Below are positions 1 to 6,753 of a DNA stretch of 9,524 nucleotides, piece after piece. Location of the stretch: the NCBI GenBank assembly GCA_016650135.1, contig JAENWH010000049.1:1-9524 (forward strand). Direction: 5' to 3'. The number at the start of each line of letters is the position of its first letter. The first letter of the stretch is position 1. Below the pieces are notes generated by a model. That model was not told where the DNA came from. It made no database searches and worked only from the letters and a program-made list of their open reading frames with translations. Source of the stretch: Peptostreptococcaceae bacterium. Lineage in GTDB: Bacteria > Bacillota_A > Clostridia > Peptostreptococcales > Anaerovoracaceae. The position numbers were made by a program, and so were the translations under genes.

Positions 1-754
1 TCATTACCAGCGCATCGCATTTTAAAATTGCAGGATATACTTTTTCTACAATTACTCCTCCATAAACACATTTTCCTTTTTCTCCAAAATGAAGACAAGT
101 ATTGTAATGGCATCCTATGCAATCTACAATTTCTCCATTTTTAAGGGAAATTTCGTTAATTTCACAGTCTGTAAGTTTTTCTTTTATTTTAGACCATAAA
201 ACAAATGAGTTAGACTTTTGGAGGTTGCTGGAATGTAGGACTAGAATATTCGGTTTTTCTCTTTTCATTTTGTTGAAAGATACCAGTCTTTGCACCAGAT
301 TTTTTCCGGAATTTATATATGCCTGATAATTATCCGTACCCATATTCTTTGCGATGATATTAAAATTCTGTAAAAACTTTGTAGCTTCAACCAATGGTTT
401 TCCAATAAATGTGCAACCGCTGGAATTAGCGCAAAAAACCAAATCTCTAGCCACCGATTTCGTATAAAGATCGCTGTCTCCATCCACAATGACACCGGCA
501 AATGACCCTTCAAATATATTATTATCCAGTCTTATTTTTTTCAACATAGAATAAAGTTCGAGATTTATCCCTGACTCTCCCAATGAAATTGCAAAAAGTA
601 TTTTTTTGTTTTTCAAATTCGTCGTTTCAAATTCTTCGACAGTATTTATTCTTTCATACTTAAAGTCTTTCATGCTCTCTTCAACAATTTCTGTAAGACG
701 TTTTTCTTTTCTCTTTTCTTTGCAGGAAGGTTTAATTAGTATCAGTTCATTCAT
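1..754 (-). CDS. Flavodoxin-fold NAD(P)H-dependent FMN reductase-like protein, 3' end outside the window
   Basis: This frame is open for 251 codons from the ATG at 754 to the window edge, so the C-terminus is missing. Residues about 168-251 look like the first half of an NADPH-dependent FMN reductase/flavodoxin-family domain. They contain a beta strand (NILVLHSS), a Ser/Asn-rich loop where these enzymes bind FMN phosphate (about 174-183), then a Cys cluster C212-x2-C215-x4-C220 with C229, and a strand ending CDALVM. That cluster matches the C-x2-C-x(n)-C pattern common in this family. Residues 1-160 are an N-terminal extension that also looks alpha/beta, with GVIVDGDSDLY at 87-97 and a FIGKP turn at 116-120, resembling the second half of a flavodoxin fold. 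The start is fixed by an in-frame TAA immediately upstream (769-767). The Shine-Dalgarno is weak (AAGG at 768-765). The gene starts 16 bp after the dehydrogenase gene, so it is probably co-transcribed. The family is likely; substrate and redox partner are unknown. Confidence 0.72.
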   Translation of the reverse strand, partial: MNELILIKPSCKEKRKEKRLTEIVEESMKDFKYERINTVEEFETTNLKNKKILFAISLGESGINLELYSMLKKIRLDNNIFEGSFAGVIVDGDSDLYTKSVARDLVFCANSSGCTFIGKPLVEATKFLQNFNIIAKNMGTDNYQAYINSGKNLVQRLVSFNKMKREKPNILVLHSSNLQKSNSFVLWSKIKEKLTDCEINEISLKNGEIVDCIGCHYNTCLHFGEKGKCVYGGVIVEKVYPAILKCDALVM

Positions 755-770
755 TTTGCCGCCGCCTTAT

Positions 771-1745
771 CTATAGATTAATCAGGTTTTTGTAAGCAGT
801 GTTAATTCTATCAAAAAGCAATGTTTGCAGAAGTAAATTTTCCAACTCGATTTTATTATAAACCATTCTATTTTTTGAACCTAAAAAAGCGCCTTTTCCA
901 TCATATTCCAAATAATTCGAACTGTAGTGCCATTCTCCCTTTAACGTAAGCAGTATAGACAACACTCCCGATGATATGGCTGGGGCAATATATGGTTTAA
1001 ATCCTACCTCTCTCATCTTGAGATTGGATTCTACTGTCAGTTTTGTTAATTCCTGAGATATGGCATCATCATAATCAATAACGCTGTTTGCAATGACTAA
1101 ATCCTGGCCATGCGGCCCAAAAGAACGCCCTTCTGTTAAGAAACTCCTGAATTTTTCATTGTCTTTCGCATAGTAGGCTGCTCTGCTGTTCATCACTCCC
1201 AACCCAAATCCTTGTATTTGCCATGGTTTTAATTCAGAGTTAAGAAGAGCCGCCCTGCATAGGGGGTCTACAGGGTCTGAAACAACGGCAAACAAGCCTT
1301 TAAAACCTCTGCTGCCTGCCATTGCTGCATAATGTTCAACAATCGGCTTATTCGCTTTATATTGTGACATTCTGATATCCCCCACACCGGTATTAATGAC
1401 AGGTGTTGACTTGGAAGCACAAAATATAAATACATTACAGTCAAACAGATTTTTTTCCTCAATTATTCTGACTTTTGGAAAATGATCATAATTAAAAGGG
1501 TAATTTGTCTGATTCATCTCATATTCATATCTGATGAGCAACTTTGGGTTCAAATCATAAATACCGATTTCTTCAATGTCCCCTCCTCCTAAAAGCTTTA
1601 ACCCTGTTAAGATAGTCGCCCCCACATCACCTAATGCAAGGATATTCACTCTGTTCTTCCCCTTGGATATGTCAGGAGCCCCTTTAAAAGGAAACATGTT
1701 TCCAGCTTTACCAGGGACTTGAATTAATTCAGATAAATATTTCAT
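771..1745 (-). CDS. Divergent lactate/malate dehydrogenase family protein
   Basis: A 324-residue protein of the size and layout of NAD-dependent 2-hydroxyacid dehydrogenases of the LDH/MDH family. Residues 33-65 form the Rossmann beta-alpha-beta unit: A37-x-G39-x-V41-G42 replaces the usual GxGxVG, and the second strand ends in D64, which suggests NAD rather than NADP. DIRMSQYKAN (123-132) aligns with the family's substrate-loop region that carries an Arg (R125 here). SDPVD at 156-160 aligns with the usual SNPVD, and GPHG at 210-213 keeps the catalytic His (H212). The segment matching the usual LDSAR reads MNSRA (185-189), so the catalytic Asp appears as N186 and the substrate-binding Arg is shifted or lost. 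The family is clear, but lactate or malate as substrate is doubtful. The start is supported by GAAGGG (1757-1752) six bases upstream. It follows the multidomain gene after 14 bp. It could be a true dehydrogenase with another substrate or a non-catalytic NAD-binding protein. Confidence 0.8.
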   Translation of the reverse strand: MKYLSELIQVPGKAGNMFPFKGAPDISKGKNRVNILALGDVGATILTGLKLLGGGDIEEIGIYDLNPKLLIRYEYEMNQTNYPFNYDHFPKVRIIEEKNLFDCNVFIFCASKSTPVINTGVGDIRMSQYKANKPIVEHYAAMAGSRGFKGLFAVVSDPVDPLCRAALLNSELKPWQIQGFGLGVMNSRAAYYAKDNEKFRSFLTEGRSFGPHGQDLVIANSVIDYDDAISQELTKLTVESNLKMREVGFKPYIAPAISSGVLSILLTLKGEWHYSSNYLEYDGKGAFLGSKNRMVYNKIELENLLLQTLLFDRINTAYKNLINL

Positions 1746-1759
1746 TGTATTCCCTTCTT

Positions 1760-4700
1760 TTATAAAACCGTGTTTTTTAACCGAATAAGTTTTTCAATGT
1801 CATTCGCCACAAAAACAGATGGGGCAAGATTAAAGTCATATGCCATACATGCTCCAACATCTGGACATTTTGGTGAAAAAATCGCTTCACCAAGTCTGTT
1901 TAAAGTCAGATTCTTTTGAAATAATTTCTGATATTCTTCTTCTAATGCAAACAGTATTTCTCTGGCATTCTTTAAACACTCCATGGAAAGATCATATACT
2001 TTTTCCCTTGGGACTTCATTTAAAAACGTCGGTAATACATACGGCATAATTAAATTTACTGAATTAATCAATCCCGAATTCATTGGCAAACCCTCGCGTT
2101 CAACGCTATCCCCGCCAATAAACGGGTACATTGTTGATTCAAGAAACCAAACTCTTAAGTTAGGAACAAAATAGGCACTTTCAACCATTCTATCCTGAAT
2201 GGTCATCAAGTCTTTTCCTCGCCCGGATAATATACCAACTACAATTTTCTTCACATCAATATTCTCTGCTTTGAGCATTGGATCCAGTTCTCTGATTCTA
2301 TAACCTTTATGAAGCAAATCATCTACTAAAATGACACCTCTGTCAAAAGACTTGATTATCTTCACCTGATTATATAGTTTCGAGTAGTTTGGATATTCTT
2401 TAATTTTAAATTTTTTTATTTCCGAATCAAAATATTTTTCAGTATGCAGTGTTTTTGTTACAGTATTTGGAACAGCAAACCCGTTTAAAATTTTGCCAAA
2501 TGGTACACACATTAACTCACCAAGTTTTCTAACCTGCTGTGGCTCTTTTGGAACCTCATTGATAGCAGTTATCATTCCAATTAGCTTATGATGTATAATC
2601 TCCTGGTTTACAGACAAGATTAAAGTATTTGGATACATTTTCGCTGCTGATGACTGTAAATTTTTGTGTGCAAGATCGATAACCTTTAAAATTCTTTCAT
2701 TCTGATTAAATGGATATTTTATTCTAGCTTCCATGTTTTGTATTAATACCACAGGGAATTTCATGTCAACCTTGTATATTACATCATCTTTCAGACTTTC
2801 TTCAAGAGGGGTAAATCCCTGACGTTCTAATGTATCAAGCAGAAATTGTGAAGCATCCTTGTACCCATGAGGATGATATATAGCGTATGTAAAATCAAAC
2901 ATTAAGCAATCAGCTAAAGTCTCACTGATTAATAATTGCAGTACATCTCTGATACTGGATTCTTTGTTGTAATAGATACCCCCAATCAATACCCTCTTAC
3001 CCACTCCCTCTTCCCTTAAATGTGCGGCAATCCTTGGATTTAGAAATTCTTGGTACAATCCAACGGTTTCAACAAGTGAAAATGCTGACATTGCAACAAT
3101 TTCATCTTTTTTTCCACCATCTCTGATTATTATTCCAATCGTATCACTTCTTTTTAAGTATAAAAAGGTTTCATTCAATCCTCTTTTACCCTTTAGCAGT
3201 GTCTTTGAAAGTTCAGAAATTAATTCAGGGCTGAATATGTCGATTTTTTCTATTTTTATACCTTTCGTCAAAACGATGCTTTTATATTGAGGTTCTCTTA
3301 AATACAGGCTGTTGTCATAAATATAGTTTTGCGCAACTGCATCGATTAAATTGGAAATGTCTCTGTTAAAATCAATATTTTCTCTGATTCTGCTTGAACT
3401 GATATCTTCAAGATGTGTTGGCAGCTTTAATTCAATCACTTTGGCGTTTATTGCCGAATAATCTTCTTCAAAATTAATATTTCCTTCAACGAGACTGCTT
3501 CTTTTGAAAATAATGTGATTAAATGAATGAATGCTGCCTTCTTTTGGCTGAATTTTATAGGAGGATGCATTTGCAATTACATCACTTCCAACAACCATAA
3601 AAATCTCCTTATCAATAAACAAGGATTTAAGATGATTAAGATCATTAATGTTACTCAAATTAACCTGTATTTCATCAGGAATAACATAAACATTTCTTTC
3701 ATCAGCAACGGACATTGTTATTATTCTTCTTCTTACTTTTCTTGGCTGGGTTTTCTTTGACCATGAAAACTCATCAAGTGAAAGATATACCTCATAACCA
3801 AGTTTTTTGATTTCTTTAACTATTCCCTTATGGCTTAAGGAAAAAGGATCAAAAGTCCCTGGGAAGAATGCGATTTTGTCCAGTTCCACTATTTTAAAAT
3901 CCCCATATTTCAAAGAATATTCTGATATAAATCTGTATATATGGTTTAATGATGCTGCATTATTGAAAAATTCCAACTGGGATTCATCCTGTTCCGTTAA
4001 AAGAGTCAACATTTTTTTAAACAGCAATTTGAAAATAATATTCTTGTTTTCAAATGATAAGTTGATGTTTGCAAATATGTATTTCCCAATTACATGAAAA
4101 GCTTCCTGACTGACAACCTGATTATAATTAGCCAGGCCTTTTAACAAAAGTCCAGTTAACGTTTCTCTCCTGTTTTCATATGTTATTTCGTCTTCAATAA
4201 ACCTGTCAAAATAGTCAGGGTATTTATAGAGTAATACGCCTATCGTATTTAAAGTGACTGATGCGATTTTCTCATTTCTGCTTTCAAGTAATCTCCCAAA
4301 TTGAGCAATTAATTCATCTAATTCATTTGGATGTAAGAATAAGGCTATTTGCCCCAAATATTCAGGGATATATTTTGAGAATTGATATTCCCCTATTTCT
4401 AATCCCTTCGTCAGCTCAATGACAATTTCATTTCTTTGATCAAGTGAAAGCAGGCTAATAACATATGGAAGAGCTGCGCCGGCAGTATGCCTGACGGTAA
4501 CTCGTTCACTTACTTTAAGAAGATTTGAAAGGTGTGTCGCAATATGTAATTTCTCTTCTCTTCTCCCAATTCTTAAGCGGTCAATTAAATATTCTATATT
4601 TACTGCTTTGATAACCCACGGAGTTCCAACTTTAAGATTTTCAAGGAAAATATCCGATGTGGATTCATTGATGCCGTAAAGTATCTCCCAGTGATTATTA

Positions 4701-6613
4701 CCCTCTTCACTATCATAACCAATCATATTATATATTCTGTTTATCAAATAAATGCTGCTGATGTATTTTGTCCCAACAGCCTCAATACATACTTTTATCT
4801 GTTGTTTAATTTCTTCGTTTATATAACCGTTATTTAAACTTCTGACAAAATATTCCAGCACTCTCAAAACGCCAATTTTTATTTCTTCTGATTCTCTGAA
4901 TATTAGTGATACACAAAAGCCGAGCAACTTGTCATTTTGCTCATCGGTACAAATATTTAAAGGCAGATACAGCATAGAGTCTAAAAGTATAAACGCTGTT
5001 GAATCATCAATAATTGAGTTGGTGAAATATTTTATAATCAGGTTCAAATACTTATTTTTGTCTTCTTCCTTTGCCCTGGAAAGCATTGCTTTAATAATTA
5101 TTTTAAGAGTATATCCAATCCACCTCTTATGGTTATCGGCAATTTTATGTTCAGGGAAAATTATTTTATTGAAATATTCATCACATAAGTCTAAACTGGA
5201 GTACTCATCCCCCCTTTCTTTTACACCCTTAGGGATTTCTTTTCTGAATTCCTCATCAAAATTCACTATAATGATTCCCATAAGTTCAGCAGCTAATCTA
5301 CGGATATCACCTTCTCTATGCATAAGAAGCTCATACAGATAATTCATTGTCATCAACTTCTGTTTTTGTGTCATATAATTTGAATACTCATAAAATATAT
5401 TTATATATGATCTTATTTTTTTCCATTGTTTTTCTGACCTTGCCGCCTCCAGTAAATCTCCAAATTCAATTTCATCATTAAAGATTTTCATCAAGGATAT
5501 GTTGTGTTTAATCGCCAGATCTTTTATTCTTTTTATTGCTTCATTACTATTTAAAAGCGGATCGAATTTTTTCTCGACTGGCATTATTTCTTTACCTGTC
5601 AAATCAATGGTAACGCCAAGTCCAACCATATATTCTTCAAAATCCCTGATTTTTGAGTAAACTTTTTCGTATCTGATTCTTTTAAGTTCATCCATGTTAT
5701 CAAGCTTTTTCAATATGACCTCAAAAGAATCTTTCAGACTATAACAGCTGATATGTTCTATCCCCTTACTGTCCCGGTATCCTTTTACTCTAAAGTCAGA
5801 ATAGATCAATACAAGTGATTCAGCTGAAAGATTTTCAAGTTCTAAATCCCAGGTGGAATGATTTGTCGCTATATGGCCAATAATTGGCATTTCATTGCTT
5901 TTAAAAAATATATCCGTATAATAATAGTGTAAATAAGGAATCCTCGCTGATTCAGTTTCCTTGCAACCAAACTTACCAATATCATGACCAATTGCTGCCC
6001 CTGACATTAAGGCAATATCCAGCGGAACTCCAACTTTACGAAGTTGTTTCCCTATAACCAACGCAATTTTATGTACGCCAGAAATATGCCCGATGATATT
6101 AAACCTGGTTTTTTCACCATAAATCAGCATGAATTCATTGATGTAATTTCTATTCCAATATTTGACCAACTTTTCATATTCCTGCTTTCCATTACATGAT
6201 TCATATTCTTCAGGCTTGAGAAAAACTATTATTTCATTTTGATTTTGAACTGTAAATTCCTTTTTTTCTATAAAAGTTCTGATAGTCTGCAGAATTATAC
6301 TCCTGCAAATTCTATTCTCTTTATTTTCTTCCTCATAAACCCCTTCCGGGAAAAGCTGCTTAATGGTTAAGTCAATGATATACTGCTCCCATCCCAATTC
6401 AGGTTCACTTGTAATTCTATTTAAAATCGGAGAAATACAATTAATTATTTTTTTGCAGTTTATTATTTCATTGTTTTCTAATTTGTCAAAAGTAATAACC
6501 CAATCATTATTTGCTAAAATTTCCTGCATCTCTTTTTTTGAAATATTATTATATTTAAGAAATTGTCTGCTCGACAAATCTTTTTCTATATGTTTTGATA
6601 TTTCTGATTGCAT
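1760..6613 (-). CDS. Giant multidomain protein: HD hydrolase, HEAT-like solenoid, NadD-like nucleotidyltransferase, GNAT-like, phosphoribosyltransferase
   Basis: A single uninterrupted frame encodes 1617 residues. Recognisable parts in order are: 1-160, no domain recognised; 165-280, HD phosphohydrolase (H176/H181, H210-D211, H247/H252, D273); about 400-890, helical repeats of HEAT type; 911-1105, NadD/CoaD-type nucleotidyltransferase (FPGTFDP at 917-923, H928, GSD at 1009-1011, ISSSRIR at 1071-1077); about 1110-1275, possible GNAT fold; about 1290-1540, phosphoribosyltransferase with VILVDDLLHKG at 1427-1437. No signal peptide or membrane segment is visible, so it is probably cytosolic. The start is supported by a consensus GGAGGTG (6627-6621) and a promoter upstream. 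It is the first gene of an operon with a dehydrogenase homologue and a flavin reductase-like protein. HD plus NadD-like domains recall the known NadD/YqeK pairing, but the order, solenoid and PRTase differ. The overall reaction is unknown; work on a nucleotide or ribose-phosphate compound is my inference. An automatic annotation might call it a cytidylyltransferase or HD-domain protein. Confidence 0.85.
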   Translation of the reverse strand: MQSEISKHIEKDLSSRQFLKYNNISKKEMQEILANNDWVITFDKLENNEIINCKKIINCISPILNRITSEPELGWEQYIIDLTIKQLFPEGVYEEENKENRICRSIILQTIRTFIEKKEFTVQNQNEIIVFLKPEEYESCNGKQEYEKLVKYWNRNYINEFMLIYGEKTRFNIIGHISGVHKIALVIGKQLRKVGVPLDIALMSGAAIGHDIGKFGCKETESARIPYLHYYYTDIFFKSNEMPIIGHIATNHSTWDLELENLSAESLVLIYSDFRVKGYRDSKGIEHISCYSLKDSFEVILKKLDNMDELKRIRYEKVYSKIRDFEEYMVGLGVTIDLTGKEIMPVEKKFDPLLNSNEAIKRIKDLAIKHNISLMKIFNDEIEFGDLLEAARSEKQWKKIRSYINIFYEYSNYMTQKQKLMTMNYLYELLMHREGDIRRLAAELMGIIIVNFDEEFRKEIPKGVKERGDEYSSLDLCDEYFNKIIFPEHKIADNHKRWIGYTLKIIIKAMLSRAKEEDKNKYLNLIIKYFTNSIIDDSTAFILLDSMLYLPLNICTDEQNDKLLGFCVSLIFRESEEIKIGVLRVLEYFVRSLNNGYINEEIKQQIKVCIEAVGTKYISSIYLINRIYNMIGYDSEEGNNHWEILYGINESTSDIFLENLKVGTPWVIKAVNIEYLIDRLRIGRREEKLHIATHLSNLLKVSERVTVRHTAGAALPYVISLLSLDQRNEIVIELTKGLEIGEYQFSKYIPEYLGQIALFLHPNELDELIAQFGRLLESRNEKIASVTLNTIGVLLYKYPDYFDRFIEDEITYENRRETLTGLLLKGLANYNQVVSQEAFHVIGKYIFANINLSFENKNIIFKLLFKKMLTLLTEQDESQLEFFNNAASLNHIYRFISEYSLKYGDFKIVELDKIAFFPGTFDPFSLSHKGIVKEIKKLGYEVYLSLDEFSWSKKTQPRKVRRRIITMSVADERNVYVIPDEIQVNLSNINDLNHLKSLFIDKEIFMVVGSDVIANASSYKIQPKEGSIHSFNHIIFKRSSLVEGNINFEEDYSAINAKVIELKLPTHLEDISSSRIRENIDFNRDISNLIDAVAQNYIYDNSLYLREPQYKSIVLTKGIKIEKIDIFSPELISELSKTLLKGKRGLNETFLYLKRSDTIGIIIRDGGKKDEIVAMSAFSLVETVGLYQEFLNPRIAAHLREEGVGKRVLIGGIYYNKESSIRDVLQLLISETLADCLMFDFTYAIYHPHGYKDASQFLLDTLERQGFTPLEESLKDDVIYKVDMKFPVVLIQNMEARIKYPFNQNERILKVIDLAHKNLQSSAAKMYPNTLILSVNQEIIHHKLIGMITAINEVPKEPQQVRKLGELMCVPFGKILNGFAVPNTVTKTLHTEKYFDSEIKKFKIKEYPNYSKLYNQVKIIKSFDRGVILVDDLLHKGYRIRELDPMLKAENIDVKKIVVGILSGRGKDLMTIQDRMVESAYFVPNLRVWFLESTMYPFIGGDSVEREGLPMNSGLINSVNLIMPYVLPTFLNEVPREKVYDLSMECLKNAREILFALEEEYQKLFQKNLTLNRLGEAIFSPKCPDVGACMAYDFNLAPSVFVANDIEKLIRLKNTVL
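1994..2746 (-). other. Phosphoribosyltransferase (type I PRTase-like) domain (residues about 1290-1540 of the multidomain protein)
   Basis: GVILVDDLLHKGYRI (1426-1440) matches the PRPP-binding loop of type I phosphoribosyltransferases: a hydrophobic strand, two Asp (D1431-D1432), a short loop and Gly (G1437). The classical TTG of the loop is HKG here. Upstream, FGKILNGFAVPNTVTKTLHTEK (1372-1393 region) has the character of a conserved beta hairpin and flexible loop. Downstream strands IVVGILSGRGK and RVWFL fit the rest of the fold. Transfer to or from PRPP is the family reaction; the base or acceptor is unknown. Residues 1540-1617 contain C1573, C1579 and no recognised fold. Confidence 0.72.
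2789..3286 (-). other. Possible GNAT-like acyltransferase domain (residues about 1110-1275 of the multidomain protein)
   Basis: The secondary-structure order fits a GNAT fold. A strand with VAMSAFSLVE (1173-1182) is followed by a strand KRVLIGGIYYN (1206-1216), a long helix DVLQLLISETLADCL (1223-1237), a strand FTYAIYHP (1241-1248), and a helix ending LERQGFTPL (1262-1270), like the closing GNAT helix and GF turn. The acetyl-CoA loop Q/R-x-x-G-x-G/A is not found in its normal place after the KRVLIGG strand, so CoA binding is uncertain. A non-catalytic domain is equally possible. Confidence 0.45.
3299..3883 (-). other. NadD/CoaD-type nucleotidyltransferase domain (residues about 911-1105 of the multidomain protein)
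   Basis: The segment opens with a beta strand and FFPGTFDPFSLSH (916-928), the nucleotide-binding motif of the HIGH-superfamily adenylyltransferases. The usual H/T-x-G-H is here S925-L-S927-H928, so only the second His remains. VVGSD (1007-1011) and ISSSRIRENI (1071-1080) match the internal GxD and the C-terminal ISSTxIR motif of nicotinate-nucleotide adenylyltransferases. By family it would transfer NMP from an NTP to a phosphate-bearing acceptor. Whether the changed first motif allows catalysis, and whether the acceptor is nicotinate mononucleotide, is open. Confidence 0.85.
3944..5416 (-). other. HEAT-like alpha-helical solenoid (residues about 400-890 of the multidomain protein)
   Basis: About 490 residues are made almost entirely of amphipathic helices. 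Several HEAT-style second helices can be picked out: DIRRLAAELMGIIIV (436-450), VRHTAGAALPYVISLL (707-722), IASVTLNTIGVLLYKYP (783-799) and VSQEAFHVIGKYIF (834-847). Such solenoids usually act as scaffolds or bind protein or nucleic acid. Here it separates the hydrolase domain from the transferase domains. Repeat boundaries are approximate and the part between about 500 and 690 is only helical by appearance. Confidence 0.65.
5774..6121 (-). other. HD-type metal-dependent phosphohydrolase domain (residues about 165-280 of the multidomain protein)
   Basis: The domain has the HD superfamily pattern in the correct order: H176 and H181 in an opening helix, the H210-D211 doublet in AIGHDIGK, H247 and H252 around GHIATNH, and D273 in YSDF. 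The HDIGK core resembles the HDIAK core of YqeK, the diadenosine-tetraphosphate hydrolase often encoded next to or fused with NadD. All expected metal ligands appear to be present, so a working mono- or dinuclear phosphohydrolase is likely. The substrate cannot be read from the sequence. Confidence 0.85.
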
Positions 6614-6620
6614 TATTATT

Positions 6621-6627
6621 CACCTCC
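6621..6627 (-). promoter_or_regulatory. Strong ribosome binding site of the multidomain gene
   Basis: The minus strand reads GGAGGTG here, a consensus Shine-Dalgarno with nine bases between GGAGG and the ATG at 6613. It settles the start of the 1617-residue frame and predicts efficient translation. Confidence 0.85.
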
Positions 6628-6682
6628 ATAATGCTTTCTGCATCGGACTCAACCCTAAAATTGTTTAATATTTTATTTTTAG

Positions 6683-6709
6683 ATTATAATGAATTTGTAT
6701 ATTTGTCAA
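6683..6709 (-). promoter_or_regulatory. Sigma-A type promoter of the multidomain-gene operon
   Basis: On the minus strand a perfect -35 TTGACA (6709-6704) is followed by a perfect -10 TATAAT (6688-6683). The spacer is 15 bases, shorter than the preferred 17. A TAATCT two bases further on would give the 17-base spacing. Transcription would start near 6676 and leave a leader of about 60 bases. It is the only strong promoter seen ahead of the three-gene operon. Confidence 0.72.
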
Positions 6710-6753
6710 TCCAAACAAAGTTGCCGCCATTGGACAAAACTTTTACAGTACGG

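Noticed and set aside
313..513. Minus-strand 66-codon open frame
   Set aside because: It overlaps in another frame the flavin reductase-like gene, whose 251-codon frame continues to the window edge and carries family motifs.
1763..1778. AAAAC/GTTTT inverted repeat at the end of the multidomain gene, considered as an intra-operon terminator
   Set aside because: It is a short AT-only stem inside the coding end, without a U tract after it, and the next gene starts 14 bp after the stop codon.
4929..5342. Plus-strand open frame of 137 codons
   Set aside because: It lies wholly opposite the helical solenoid region of the multidomain gene, has low-complexity Ser/Ile-rich content typical of antisense frames in AT-rich DNA, and has no recognisable domain.
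1760..6613. Possible defence or toxin system role for the giant protein
   Set aside because: HD, HEAT-like and nucleotidyltransferase domains occur in anti-phage proteins, but there is no nuclease, membrane effector, phage or integrase gene in view, and the NadD-like motifs plus PRTase fit small-molecule metabolism better.
6631..6643. ATGC-TTTCT-GCAT repeat next to the Shine-Dalgarno of the multidomain gene, considered as a leader hairpin or riboswitch
   Set aside because: The stem is only four base pairs with no extension, and no known riboswitch core is visible in the roughly 60-base leader.
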